Part shown: positions 16,135 through 24,481 of the stretch, in pieces | How positions within the stretch are numbered: position 1 is the first letter of the stretch | Layout: each line of letters opens with the position of its first letter | From: Acidimicrobiia bacterium | GTDB taxonomy: Bacteria; Actinomycetota; Acidimicrobiia; IMCC26256; PALSA-555 | Direction: 5' to 3' | NCBI GenBank assembly: GCA_009694435.1 | Contig: SHUY01000008.1 | Coordinates: 1-38,676 of the forward strand | Length of the DNA: 38,676 nucleotides | Position numbers and translations under genes: made by a program | The notes under the pieces: model-generated | Databases searched by the model: none | The model's input: the letters and a program-made list of their open reading frames with translations, nothing else | Told to the model about the DNA's origin: nothing

Positions 16135-18378
16135 TTAAGAGACCAATGACACTTCAACGGGTATTCCGTTGAGCACCGCATTCCCCGAAAGTGGGTCGAG
16201 CAGCGAACCGTCGGTCAAGATGTTGCTATTAACACCCGCCCTTGATTCGGCTACTGCCATTTGGGTTTCGTCCCCCGAATGGCCCCAGCCGTGAGGCAAG
16301 CTAACTACTCCGGGCATAAGCGAATCGGTTACCTCGGCGGCTACTTCTAACTCCCCTACCCGCGAGATCACTCGCACCACCTGCCCCGACTGAATGCCGA
16401 TACGAGTGGCGTCTTCGGGGTGCATCTGTAGCGTGCAGCGATCTTTCCCTTTAACTAGGATTTTGATGTTATGCATCCATGAATTATTAGACCGTAGATC
16501 ACGCCGCCCGATAAGCACGAGCTCGTAATTTTTATATTGACTGAGCGCCGACGACAGGCGGTCTACGTCGGCCACGATTGGCTCAGGGGCTAATTCGATT
16601 TTTCCCGAAGGAGTCCGTAAAACTTCTGGGACTCTTGGTTGGAGTGGGCCAAAATCAATACCGTGAGGATTATCTTCAAGTTGGTCGAGAGTGAGCCCAC
16701 CATCACCGGTGAAAACATCACCGTACGGACCAGTTCGCAGCATAAGGTCAAGAATTCGATCAGGACCTCGCCGTTGGCCTAGATGCTGCAATACCTCTTC
16801 AACGGTCAAGTGTGAAATGGGTGAGTCAGCGCGCTGAATGCTTCGTTCGATGAACATCGTGGCCAAGGCGTCGTCAAGAGCGGCCGGGTCGACTTCGGAT
16901 CCCAAGCCCGAAACAATTGCTCCTAGTCGCAAAAGAACTTCCCACTCGGGCATTTCGTGATCAGCCAATGGGACTAGAGCAGGAGAGTAATTAGCAATAT
17001 TACGAATTGATAACTGATAAAAAGCAATATCGTAATGAGAGCGGGCGAGTAACGAAGGGGCGGGCAAAATTACGTCGGCGTGGCGAGTGGTCTCGTTGCG
17101 ATAAATATCAACACTCACCATAAAATCAAGTGACGCGAGAGCCTGGTTGAGTACGTCGCTATCGGGAGTCGAAACCGCGGGATTTCCCGCCACGGTAATG
17201 AGCGCTCGCACCTGCCCTGAGCCGGGAGTTGTGATTTCTTCGGCTAGGCACGCCACCGGAAATTCGCCGTATATTTCCGGACACCCCCGCACTCGACTCT
17301 GGCGCCGGCCAAAACTAACGCCGCGTCCGGGGCCACTTTTAGCGTCAGGACGCGAACCACCCGCAGCCGGATTGGGGAACATCGCGCCCCCTTCTCGATC
17401 AAGGTTGCCGGTCAACACATTGATCACATCGACTAGCCATGAAGCCAAGGTTCCAAACTCTTGTACACAAGTTCCAATACGGGCATACACTGCCGCTCGC
17501 TTTGCGCGACTCAATTCACGAGCGACACGAGAGATAGTTTCTGCGTCGATTCGGCAAATCTCTTCCACGGCCTCGGGGGTGAACTCGTCTGCTAGAGAGC
17601 GAACTTCGTCGAGCCCAATGGAGTGATCGGACAAACGACCGAGATTAACTAGATTTTCGGCAAACAAAACATTGACTAGGGCGAAAAGGAAATAAGCGTC
17701 GGTGCCAGGACGAATAAAGAGGTGCTCACTAGCCTCTTCAGCAGTTTTAGTACGGCGAGGATCGACTACCACCATTTGACCACCGCGTTTTATAAGCGCC
17801 CTGAGTCGGCCAGGAAGATCAGGGGCAGTGCACAGGCTTCCGTTAGAGACGAAAGGGTTGGCCCCTAAAATCAAAAGATAATCAGTGCGGTCAACGTCGG
17901 GAATCGGAACGGTTAGTGAAGAACCGAAAAGAAGACCCGAAGAAACCTGTTTAGGTACCTGATCAACGGTGCTCGCAGAGTAAATATTTTCGCTGCCTAA
18001 ACCTTTGATCAGTACTCGGTTGTAAATCAGCATTGATAGCGAGTGGACGTTGGGATTTCCGAGATACATCGCGACGGCGTTTCGGTCGCCATCAGCGAGG
18101 ATGGGGGCTAAACCTTTTTCTATGGCCGCAAAAGCTTCAGGCCAATCAACTGACCGCCACTGGCCGGTGGTCCGATCACGAATTTGCGGAGTGCGCAAGC
18201 GATCGGGGTCATCTTCGAGATGTCCAAAAGCAGTACCTTTTGGACAAAGAAAACCTTGGCTAAAAACATCATCGCGATCGCCACGAACCAAAGTGACTTT
18301 ATTGGCGTTGAGATGAAGTTCTAGGCCACAGGTGGCCTCACAAAACGGACAGGTGCGATATTCGATCGTTGAAGCCAT
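16135..18378 (-). CDS. Molybdopterin-dependent oxidoreductase with [4Fe-4S] domain
   Basis: 747 residues from the ATG at 18378. An in-frame TTG at 18402 would add eight residues, but neither start has a strong ribosome site. The N terminus binds a [4Fe-4S] cluster with C10-x2-C13-x3-C17-x27-C45, as in formate dehydrogenase, Nap and BisC-like proteins. The middle has LGANPFVSNGS and VVVDPRRTKTAEEASEHLFIRPGTDAYF, typical of molybdopterin-guanine dinucleotide binding. The C-terminal domain holds MHPEDATRIGIQSGQVVRV and SLPHGWGH. Where formate dehydrogenases have Cys or Sec as molybdenum ligand, this protein reads STVDQVPKQVS with no Cys. No Tat signal is seen, so it is probably cytoplasmic. Substrate unknown. 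Confidence 0.9.
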   Translation of the reverse strand: MASTIEYRTCPFCEATCGLELHLNANKVTLVRGDRDDVFSQGFLCPKGTAFGHLEDDPDRLRTPQIRDRTTGQWRSVDWPEAFAAIEKGLAPILADGDRNAVAMYLGNPNVHSLSMLIYNRVLIKGLGSENIYSASTVDQVPKQVSSGLLFGSSLTVPIPDVDRTDYLLILGANPFVSNGSLCTAPDLPGRLRALIKRGGQMVVVDPRRTKTAEEASEHLFIRPGTDAYFLFALVNVLFAENLVNLGRLSDHSIGLDEVRSLADEFTPEAVEEICRIDAETISRVARELSRAKRAAVYARIGTCVQEFGTLASWLVDVINVLTGNLDREGGAMFPNPAAGGSRPDAKSGPGRGVSFGRRQSRVRGCPEIYGEFPVACLAEEITTPGSGQVRALITVAGNPAVSTPDSDVLNQALASLDFMVSVDIYRNETTRHADVILPAPSLLARSHYDIAFYQLSIRNIANYSPALVPLADHEMPEWEVLLRLGAIVSGLGSEVDPAALDDALATMFIERSIQRADSPISHLTVEEVLQHLGQRRGPDRILDLMLRTGPYGDVFTGDGGLTLDQLEDNPHGIDFGPLQPRVPEVLRTPSGKIELAPEPIVADVDRLSSALSQYKNYELVLIGRRDLRSNNSWMHNIKILVKGKDRCTLQMHPEDATRIGIQSGQVVRVISRVGELEVAAEVTDSLMPGVVSLPHGWGHSGDETQMAVAESRAGVNSNILTDGSLLDPLSGNAVLNGIPVEVSLVS

Positions 18379-18385
18379 GCCCTGA

Positions 18386-18408
18386 GGATACTTCTTACTC
18401 AAGTATTC
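18386..18408. promoter_or_regulatory. Imperfect inverted repeat upstream of the molybdopterin oxidoreductase
   Basis: GGATACTT-N7-AAGTATTC pairs in seven of eight positions. It sits just upstream of the chosen ATG and overlaps the alternative TTG codon, inside the divergent gap shared with the MBL hydrolase. Such a position suits an operator and mildly supports the ATG as the real start. Confidence 0.35.
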
Positions 18409-18456
18409 CGCTTAAAGTGAGAGACTTAAAACAACCCAGTTCTAGGAGTTGCAATC

Positions 18457-19182
18457 GTGGAAAACCGTATCTACTTTCGCCAATTGCTATCGGGGCGAGA
18501 CTTCGCAACCGATAACCCAATAGCACAGCAGATGGTCAACTTTGTCTACATCATTGGTGATCGAGAAACCGGTGAAGCGATGCTCGTTGACCCTGCTTAC
18601 GAGGTGCACGAGCTGCTAGAGATTCTTGAGGCTGAGGGGTTGCGTTTAACTGGAGTACTCGCCACTCATTGGCATCCTGATCATGTTGGTGGCGATCTAA
18701 TGGGCTACCCCATTGACGGAATTAAAGAACTGACCGGAATGACTTCAGTGGCGGCACCGGTGCACATACAAAAACCAGAAGTGGAGTGGATCACTCGAAC
18801 CACGGGGGTGTCGGTTTCTGATCTTGTGGCCCACGAAAGTGGAGACAAGGTAATGGTGGGCGATATTCCCGTTACCTTGATTCACACTCCCGGCCATACC
18901 CCCGGAAGCCAATGTTTCTTAGTCGATGGCCGTTTGGTTGCCGGCGACACTCTATTTTTAGACGGTTGCGGCCGCACTGATTTACCCGGGGCAGACCCTG
19001 ACGATATGTACGAAAGTTTGACCCAAAGATTGGCGATAGTTCCTGACTCGGCCGTGCTCTACCCTGGGCACCTGTATTCGCCCGAATCGTCGGCCAAAAT
19101 GGGCGACACCCGTCAACGTAACTATGTTTTCAAAATTCCCAGTTTGGAACAGTGGCGAATGATGATGGGGGGAAGTTTTTAA
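18457..19182 (+). CDS. MBL-fold hydrolase, glyoxalase II/persulfide dioxygenase-like
   Basis: 241 residues. Metal motif HWHPDH at 71-76, then HTPGHTPGSQCF and VAGDTLFLDGCGRTD (to about 175), and LYPGHLY. The GCGRTD motif is shared with persulfide dioxygenases (ETHE1 group) and some glyoxalase II relatives. Either thioester hydrolysis or sulfur oxidation is possible. The start is GTG at 18457 with AGGAG about nine bases upstream. The gene is divergent from the molybdopterin oxidoreductase, across a gap with an imperfect palindrome, so shared regulation is plausible. It converges on the P450 gene with 18 bases between. Thirty extra residues near VGGDLMGYPIDGIKELTG form an insertion after the metal motif. 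Confidence 0.88.
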   Translation: MENRIYFRQLLSGRDFATDNPIAQQMVNFVYIIGDRETGEAMLVDPAYEVHELLEILEAEGLRLTGVLATHWHPDHVGGDLMGYPIDGIKELTGMTSVAAPVHIQKPEVEWITRTTGVSVSDLVAHESGDKVMVGDIPVTLIHTPGHTPGSQCFLVDGRLVAGDTLFLDGCGRTDLPGADPDDMYESLTQRLAIVPDSAVLYPGHLYSPESSAKMGDTRQRNYVFKIPSLEQWRMMMGGSF

Positions 19183-19200
19183 TTAGTTTCCGTATATTTC

Positions 19201-20421
19201 TTAAACAGCATCAAATAGCACGGGTAATGCCTGTGGGCCACGAAACGCCAACCCTTCGATAACTGGAGCTGGAGCATCGGGATCAAGACGCAAGTTAGAC
19301 AGCCGGTCGAGTATCTCATTTATCCCGACACTTAATTCAAGTCGAGCCAAGTGCATTCCTAGACACTGGTGCTGACCGGTACCAAAAGCCATGTGGTTTT
19401 TCGCAGGGCGATCGAGATCAAACTCCTCAGAATTTTCGTAGCGGGAAGAATCATGATTTGCCGAACCGGTTAAAACGCTAATAGCAGAACCCTTCGAAAT
19501 AGGGCATCCCGCTACTTCGGTATCGACCGCCGCGACCCGAGAGACTTGGGTTACCGAACTTTCCCAGCGCAGAATTTCTTCTATGAACGCAGGCAATAAA
19601 CTACGGTCAGACTTAACTCGCGCCATAGTTTCGGGGTAAAGCAAAAGCGCGGTTAGAGCATTGCCCATAACCCGAAAAGTGGTTTCTGCCCCCGCCGGAA
19701 GCAACAGCCGGAGAAATCCATATATTTTTTCATCGGTCAAGCGTTGTCCATCAATCTCAGCGTGAACTAAATCACTGAGAAGATCGCCTTGTGGTTCGGA
19801 TCGCCGGGATTCGACCAAGGGTTCTAAATAGGCTCGCATTGAGCGTGACGCCTCCAGGCCCGCTTCGGGATCGAGTGGGCCGGTATTTATTTTTTCGGAC
19901 CAGCCGTGGAACTGATCACTGTCTTGTACTGGAACTCCAACGATTGCGCAGATCACTCGTACTGGGTAGCGGCTGGTGATGTCGCGTACAAGATCAGCTT
20001 TACCAATAGGAGAAATTTTATCAAGAAACATGTTGATTGTCGGAGATATGACCGTATCGCGCCAGCGTTCTAGTTGTGATGCCCGAAACGCGTGAGCAAC
20101 GAGGTTGCGGTACGAACGGTGCTCTTGTCCATCCATGGCCAATATCAATTCGCCCATGAACTGACCAATGTGCTCAGCGTTAATGGAAGAGGAGAACACT
20201 TCCCCTGAGCGCAACACGTGTTCAACATCGTCCCACCGGGTTATCTGGAATGCCTGGCGGTCGGGAGTGCTCAACATTGACCCCAGTCCACCATTGGGAT
20301 CACTACCAATCACTGGGCACTCTTGACGGGCTCGCTTCCACTGTTCGTACGGCTGGCCAGTGAAGAAGTCGACTTCTTCGTAATGGAAAGGCTGATTGTC
20401 GATAGTCGCATCCGTAGTCAT
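19201..20421 (-). CDS. Cytochrome P450
   Basis: 406 residues from the ATG at 20421, with AAGGAG 12 bases upstream. The ATG at 20433 directly abuts that site, so it is less likely, and the longer ORF in the track is rejected. The I-helix motif is LPAGAETTFR, the K-helix ExxR is EEILRWESS, and the haem loop FGTGQHQCLG has Cys353. It is a soluble class I bacterial P450 needing a ferredoxin and reductase, none of which is in the window. It is divergent from an ACAD-acyl-CoA ligase operon, as in actinobacterial steroid and terpenoid degradation clusters where a P450 makes a carboxylic acid that is then activated. The substrate is not predictable. Confidence 0.93.
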   Translation of the reverse strand: MTTDATIDNQPFHYEEVDFFTGQPYEQWKRARQECPVIGSDPNGGLGSMLSTPDRQAFQITRWDDVEHVLRSGEVFSSSINAEHIGQFMGELILAMDGQEHRSYRNLVAHAFRASQLERWRDTVISPTINMFLDKISPIGKADLVRDITSRYPVRVICAIVGVPVQDSDQFHGWSEKINTGPLDPEAGLEASRSMRAYLEPLVESRRSEPQGDLLSDLVHAEIDGQRLTDEKIYGFLRLLLPAGAETTFRVMGNALTALLLYPETMARVKSDRSLLPAFIEEILRWESSVTQVSRVAAVDTEVAGCPISKGSAISVLTGSANHDSSRYENSEEFDLDRPAKNHMAFGTGQHQCLGMHLARLELSVGINEILDRLSNLRLDPDAPAPVIEGLAFRGPQALPVLFDAV

Positions 20422-20522
20422 GACAATGCTCATCTCCTTAGCAAGCAACACACCTTGTGACTGTCTTGGGCGAGACAATAGCCTGCCCGCCCGAGCCGGT
20501 GTTCGCTACTACGCTGCGAGAC

Positions 20523-21716
20523 ATGAACAATCCATTTGCCGAAAACGAAGACCAGCAGGCCTTGCGAACTTTGGCCCGAGACGTAGCCATGCGCGACCTT
20601 GCTCCGATGGCCCGCCACTGGGACGAGACCGAAGAATTCCCAGAAGGGTCTTGGGAAGCTATCCGCAAAGCAGGATTATTCGGAATAACGGTAGACGAAA
20701 AATACGGGGGTCACGGGTTTGGGGATATCGAAGCCGCCATTGTTTTAGAAGAGTTGGGTCGAGTTGATGTCTCTAGCGCCATTCTTGCTCAGTTAACTTT
20801 TAACGGGCCACCCCGAGCTATTCAGCATTTAGGTTCAGAGGAAATGAAGGAGCGTTGGCTTCCCATGGCGGCTTCGGGTGAAGCATTGTTTTGCATTGGA
20901 ATCAGCGAGACCGAAGCTGGGTCGGCCGTAACTCAAATGCGCGCTCGGCTTACCCCGGACGGGAACGGTTACCGACTCAACGGTTATAAAAACTACGTAA
21001 CGGGTGGACATCGGGCACGAGTTTGTTTGGTGTGGTGCCGTTTTCCTGAAAGCGAGGGTGCCAAAGGTATTGGTGCAGTACTGGTCGATTTAGAGTCTGA
21101 CGGAGTGACGATCGCCGGAACTCACGTCAAGATGGGACTGCGGGGGACCAGCGAAGCCGAACTAGCTTTCGACGATGTTCGCATTGAGCCCGAAGATGTG
21201 CTGAGCGTAGGTGACGCCACATCAAGCGAAACGTTTAAAACTCTGATTGCTCATATCAATCACGAGCGGTGCGGCAACGCAGCCATGTGTGTTGGTGCTG
21301 CTCAAGGATCTTTAGAATACGCGATCGGATATATGAACGAAAGAACTATTGGGGGAAAACCAATAGCCGAGTTGCAAGGTTTGCAGTGGAAAATTGCCGA
21401 CATGGCCACGCAAATAGAAGGGGCTCGACTTTTATTGTTACGGGCCGTTCATCTAGCCGGACCGCACGGAACTCCCCCCGCACTCGAAACCGCTATGGCC
21501 AAATCAGCAGCCAACCTCGCGGCCAAGTTTGTGTGCGACGAGGCAATCCAGTTGCTTGGTGGTTACGGGTACTCGCGGGAATATCCCGTCGAGCGGGCCT
21601 ACCGAGACATTCGTGGTTTATGTATCGGAGCGGGAACAGTCGAAATCCAGCGTAATTTCATCGGCTCACAGGTTCTTCGGGGCGCAGTTCCGGCTAGCGC
21701 CGGTTGGCGTAAGTAG
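20523..21716 (+). CDS. Acyl-CoA dehydrogenase
   Basis: 397 residues from the ATG at 20523 (MNNPFAENEDQQAL). The ORF-track start 22 codons earlier gives a non-homologous leader. It has a full ACAD fold: CIGISETEAGS, helix-G NHERCGNAAMC with a Glu at the isovaleryl-CoA dehydrogenase base position, QLLGGYGYSREYPVERAYRD, and IGAGTVEIQRNFI at the C terminus, where Ala replaces the medium-chain base. This suggests an IVD-like or broad branched/short-chain enzyme, probably a homotetramer. It is followed after nine bases by the acyl-CoA ligase gene. The pair forms an operon divergent from the P450 gene, with a 101-base gap that contains the weak inverted repeat TGTCT-N6-AGACA. Confidence 0.93.
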   Translation: MNNPFAENEDQQALRTLARDVAMRDLAPMARHWDETEEFPEGSWEAIRKAGLFGITVDEKYGGHGFGDIEAAIVLEELGRVDVSSAILAQLTFNGPPRAIQHLGSEEMKERWLPMAASGEALFCIGISETEAGSAVTQMRARLTPDGNGYRLNGYKNYVTGGHRARVCLVWCRFPESEGAKGIGAVLVDLESDGVTIAGTHVKMGLRGTSEAELAFDDVRIEPEDVLSVGDATSSETFKTLIAHINHERCGNAAMCVGAAQGSLEYAIGYMNERTIGGKPIAELQGLQWKIADMATQIEGARLLLLRAVHLAGPHGTPPALETAMAKSAANLAAKFVCDEAIQLLGGYGYSREYPVERAYRDIRGLCIGAGTVEIQRNFIGSQVLRGAVPASAGWRK

Positions 21717-21725
21717 TGAGCGCGG

Positions 21726-23279
21726 GTGATAACTAAAAATTCTTCGCCGCGACCAAAAATAAGCGCGACTTATCGACACTTGGACGCCAAAAAATATCTT
21801 GCCCCGGGCGGTCCGTGGGCAATACCTACCCTTGATCAATTATTTAGAGTGGGTGGAGCAAATTCTTCGGGATCACTGATAACCGACCTTGAATCTGGTC
21901 TCAATCTTGACGCTCGGGCGCTGGAGGCGATGGTGGCGACTTTGGCCGGTGGGCTACGTACGGCCGGAGTGCGTCGGGGCGATGTGGTGGCTTGGCAATC
22001 CCCTAACTCGTGGGAAGTCGTTGTGCTTTATCGAGCGTGTTGGCGGTTAGGAGCAATAGCCGGGCCGATCCACCACCAAGCAGGGTCGGCCCACGTTGAA
22101 CACGCGCTAAATGTTCTTTCCCCTAAGATTTTTTTAAATCCAGAAGACATGCGGGGCCCTAATTCTCGCTTCGAAAAACTAATAGCCGGCAATGAAGTGG
22201 TTACCGATTCACCGGCTCGTGGATCCGATATTGCGGTGGCGCTATTTACTTCGGGGTCAACCGGATTACCTAAAGCGGCCTTACACACCCAACGGGGATT
22301 GGCTACTAAAGCGATCACCATGGCCAAGGCGCACGGATTAAAGCCTCAAGATGTGGTCCTCATGCCCGCTCCCCTAGCTCACATATCGGGCTTGCTCAAT
22401 GCGGTACTTATTCCTGGAGTAGTGGGAATGTCAGCCGGACTCATGCGGGCCTGGGACCCTGAAAATGCTCTAACTCGAATAGCAGACGAAAACGTATCGT
22501 TCATGATCGGCCCGCCCACATTCTTCCTGAGCCTTTTTTCCGCCCCCAATTTTCGCACTGAGCGCGCCCAGAGCCTGCGGCTGGTTTCGTGTGGCGGAGC
22601 AGGAATAACTCCAGCATTTGTGATCGAAGCTCGCCAGCGTCTCGACTGTGGAGTTAAGCGGACTTACGGGTCGACCGAGGCTCCGACCGTTACTACTAGC
22701 CGCTCAACCGACGATCCCCAAAAAGCAGCCGACACCGACGGTCGTATTGTTGGTGATGCTCAGTTGAAAATTGTGGACCCCACGACAAGGAGAGAACTGA
22801 GTCCAGGTTCAATTGGCGAGTTGGTACTACGAGGCCCCGAACTTTTTGTTGGTTACTCCGATATCAATTTGACTCGGGCCAGCATTAGCCGAGGATGGTT
22901 CAATACTGGCGATTTGGCTCAAGTTGACTCCGAAGGCTGGTTAACCATATCGGGACGAATCAAGGACGTGATAATTCGTGGGGGAGAAAATATCTCTGCG
23001 GCGGAAGTAGAAAGACTCTTAGAGGAACACCCCGCAGTCAAACACGCAGTAGTGGTGGGTGAACCTAACGAACGACTAGGCGAACGAGTGTGTGCGTTCG
23101 TGATCGCCGATGCTTCTTTTGACTTAGATGTTTGTCAGAAATGGTTCAGTGATTCAGGGGCTACTCGATTCACTACCCCCGAGCGGATAGTGAGAGTTGA
23201 CGAGTTCCCGCTATTAGCGGCCGGAAAACCCGATCGGGCGCGATTAAAAGACCAAGCCGGAGAACTCGCTCGGTCTTAA
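21726..23279 (+). CDS. AMP-binding acyl-CoA synthetase
   Basis: 517 residues, an ANL-superfamily acyl-CoA ligase. The P-loop is ALFTSGSTGLPKAALHT, the adenine motif is YGSTEAPT, then GWFNTGDLAQVDSEGWL, SGRIKDVIIRGGENIS and the C-terminal catalytic lysine region GKPDRARLK. It activates a carboxylic acid with ATP and CoA. The sequence resembles medium-chain or cyclohexanecarboxylate-type ligases in layout, but the substrate is uncertain. The start is GTG at 21726, nine bases after the ACAD stop. Its stop overlaps the stop of the convergent ACAD by four bases, so the two genes end on shared bases. Confidence 0.93.
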   Translation: MITKNSSPRPKISATYRHLDAKKYLAPGGPWAIPTLDQLFRVGGANSSGSLITDLESGLNLDARALEAMVATLAGGLRTAGVRRGDVVAWQSPNSWEVVVLYRACWRLGAIAGPIHHQAGSAHVEHALNVLSPKIFLNPEDMRGPNSRFEKLIAGNEVVTDSPARGSDIAVALFTSGSTGLPKAALHTQRGLATKAITMAKAHGLKPQDVVLMPAPLAHISGLLNAVLIPGVVGMSAGLMRAWDPENALTRIADENVSFMIGPPTFFLSLFSAPNFRTERAQSLRLVSCGGAGITPAFVIEARQRLDCGVKRTYGSTEAPTVTTSRSTDDPQKAADTDGRIVGDAQLKIVDPTTRRELSPGSIGELVLRGPELFVGYSDINLTRASISRGWFNTGDLAQVDSEGWLTISGRIKDVIIRGGENISAAEVERLLEEHPAVKHAVVVGEPNERLGERVCAFVIADASFDLDVCQKWFSDSGATRFTTPERIVRVDEFPLLAAGKPDRARLKDQAGELARS

Positions 23280-24379
23280 ATCAGTTGCTCGCCACTTTCA
23301 ACTCGAGTTCGCAACAACTGAGCCAGTCGCTCGCGATGATAAGAAGCGTCGCCAAACGAGAGTTGATCGACTTGAGCTCGTTTCATGTAGAAGTGGAGGT
23401 CATGTTCCCAGGTGAAGCCGATTCCGCCGTGAACTTGAAGAGCTGAAGCCATTACCCGTTTTGAGGCATCAGCTCCCCACACTTTGGCGGTTGATGCTGC
23501 GACCGAGGACTCGGGATCGTCAGCCGACAAGCACCATGCGGCCCAATAGACGCTTGAGCGCATTCCTTCGACATCAACCAACATATCGGCACAACGGTGC
23601 TTGACGGCCTGAAAACTTCCGATCGGTCGACCAAACTGGACTCGGTCTTTGGCGTACTCAACGGAAAACTCCAACACCCGTTCTGCTCCGCCGAGCATTT
23701 CGGCCGAAGAAAATACGGCGCCAAGGTTGAGCAAACGATTAACCGATTGAGCACCGCCAATTAACCACGCCGAAGTTTTGTTTAGATGAAGCCAACCAAA
23801 AGAACGCGTACGATCCATAGCGGGCTCAGATTTTATCTGGCCAACCGCCAAATCAACCCCGAACAAACTCGGACCGTCAGCACTGTCAGCGACTACTAAA
23901 GCGAACGAAGCCCCCGGCGCATCAAGGATTGGGTCGGGGCGGCCGGTAAGTTTCCAGTCACCATTCACTGCGGTTGCACTTACCGCAACAGGGTTACGGC
24001 TCCAGGCTACGCACACCGTAGATTGACCCGAAATAACTTTCTCTACTAATTCGCTAGATCGAATCGACTCGGGTTCATCACCGTGTTCGAGTGCATCGAG
24101 GGCTAATACGGTCGAAGCAAAAGGTGCGGGGGCTGCGTGGCGACCGATTTCTTCTAGCAGTACCGCAACTTCGACTATTCCTAAACCGAGACCACCCTTT
24201 GATTCAGGATGAGCGAGAGCGGGCCAACCTTGTTCCACCATTGCGCTCCAAAGATGAGCGTCGGTTCCGCCCGCGCCGTCGAAAATGGCCCGTACCGCAG
24301 TCGCCGAAGCCGCCGAGTCAAGGAGTTCGCGCGCTCCTTCTCGTAGCGCAATCTGGTCGTCGCCCAGTTCAAAATCCAT
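23276..24379 (-). CDS. Acyl-CoA dehydrogenase-like subunit lacking the catalytic base
   Basis: 367 residues from the ATG at 24379 (MDFELGDDQIALREG). The ORF track adds 75 codons that overlap the citrate synthase gene and are rejected. It has the ACAD layout, with AAWCLSADDPESS, LQVHGGIGFTWEHDLHFYMKRAQ and the short C-terminal ending SYHRERL. The GTxEIQR motif is missing, and helix G (VFSSAEMLGGAERVLE) has no HER-type glutamate. This is the pattern of the smaller subunit of heterotetrameric FadE enzymes such as those of mycobacterial cholesterol degradation. Its partner may be the ACAD at 25803. It is divergent from citrate synthase. Confidence 0.88.
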   Translation of the reverse strand: MDFELGDDQIALREGARELLDSAASATAVRAIFDGAGGTDAHLWSAMVEQGWPALAHPESKGGLGLGIVEVAVLLEEIGRHAAPAPFASTVLALDALEHGDEPESIRSSELVEKVISGQSTVCVAWSRNPVAVSATAVNGDWKLTGRPDPILDAPGASFALVVADSADGPSLFGVDLAVGQIKSEPAMDRTRSFGWLHLNKTSAWLIGGAQSVNRLLNLGAVFSSAEMLGGAERVLEFSVEYAKDRVQFGRPIGSFQAVKHRCADMLVDVEGMRSSVYWAAWCLSADDPESSVAASTAKVWGADASKRVMASALQVHGGIGFTWEHDLHFYMKRAQVDQLSFGDASYHRERLAQLLRTRVESGEQLI

Positions 24380-24387
24380 TAGCGATG

Positions 24388-24434
24388 AATCGTACCGGAG
24401 GACTCGCCTCCCTCGGCAAGCCAGTGGTACGATT
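24388..24434. promoter_or_regulatory. Nested inverted repeats between ACAD and citrate synthase
   Basis: AATCGTACC (24388-24396) and GGTACGATT (24426-24434) are perfect 9-base complements enclosing a smaller inverted repeat, GGAGG-ACTCG-CCTCC (24397-24411). Together they could fold as a stem with an inner hairpin, or act as a regulator site. The element starts nine bases upstream of the ACAD start codon and lies about 50 bases before citrate synthase. Confidence 0.55.
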
Positions 24435-24481
24435 GGCCCATCTAATAAAGGAGTAGTGCACAGCAGTGATTGAGGTTCGCC

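Noticed and set aside
17147-17626. 159-residue plus-strand ORF
   Set aside because: It is wholly antisense inside the molybdopterin oxidoreductase, Ser/Arg rich and without any domain.
24456-24473. Short GTG ORF (five codons) before citrate synthase as a leader peptide
   Set aside because: The AAGGAG is only two bases from the GTG, and no attenuator-like residues or terminator are visible.
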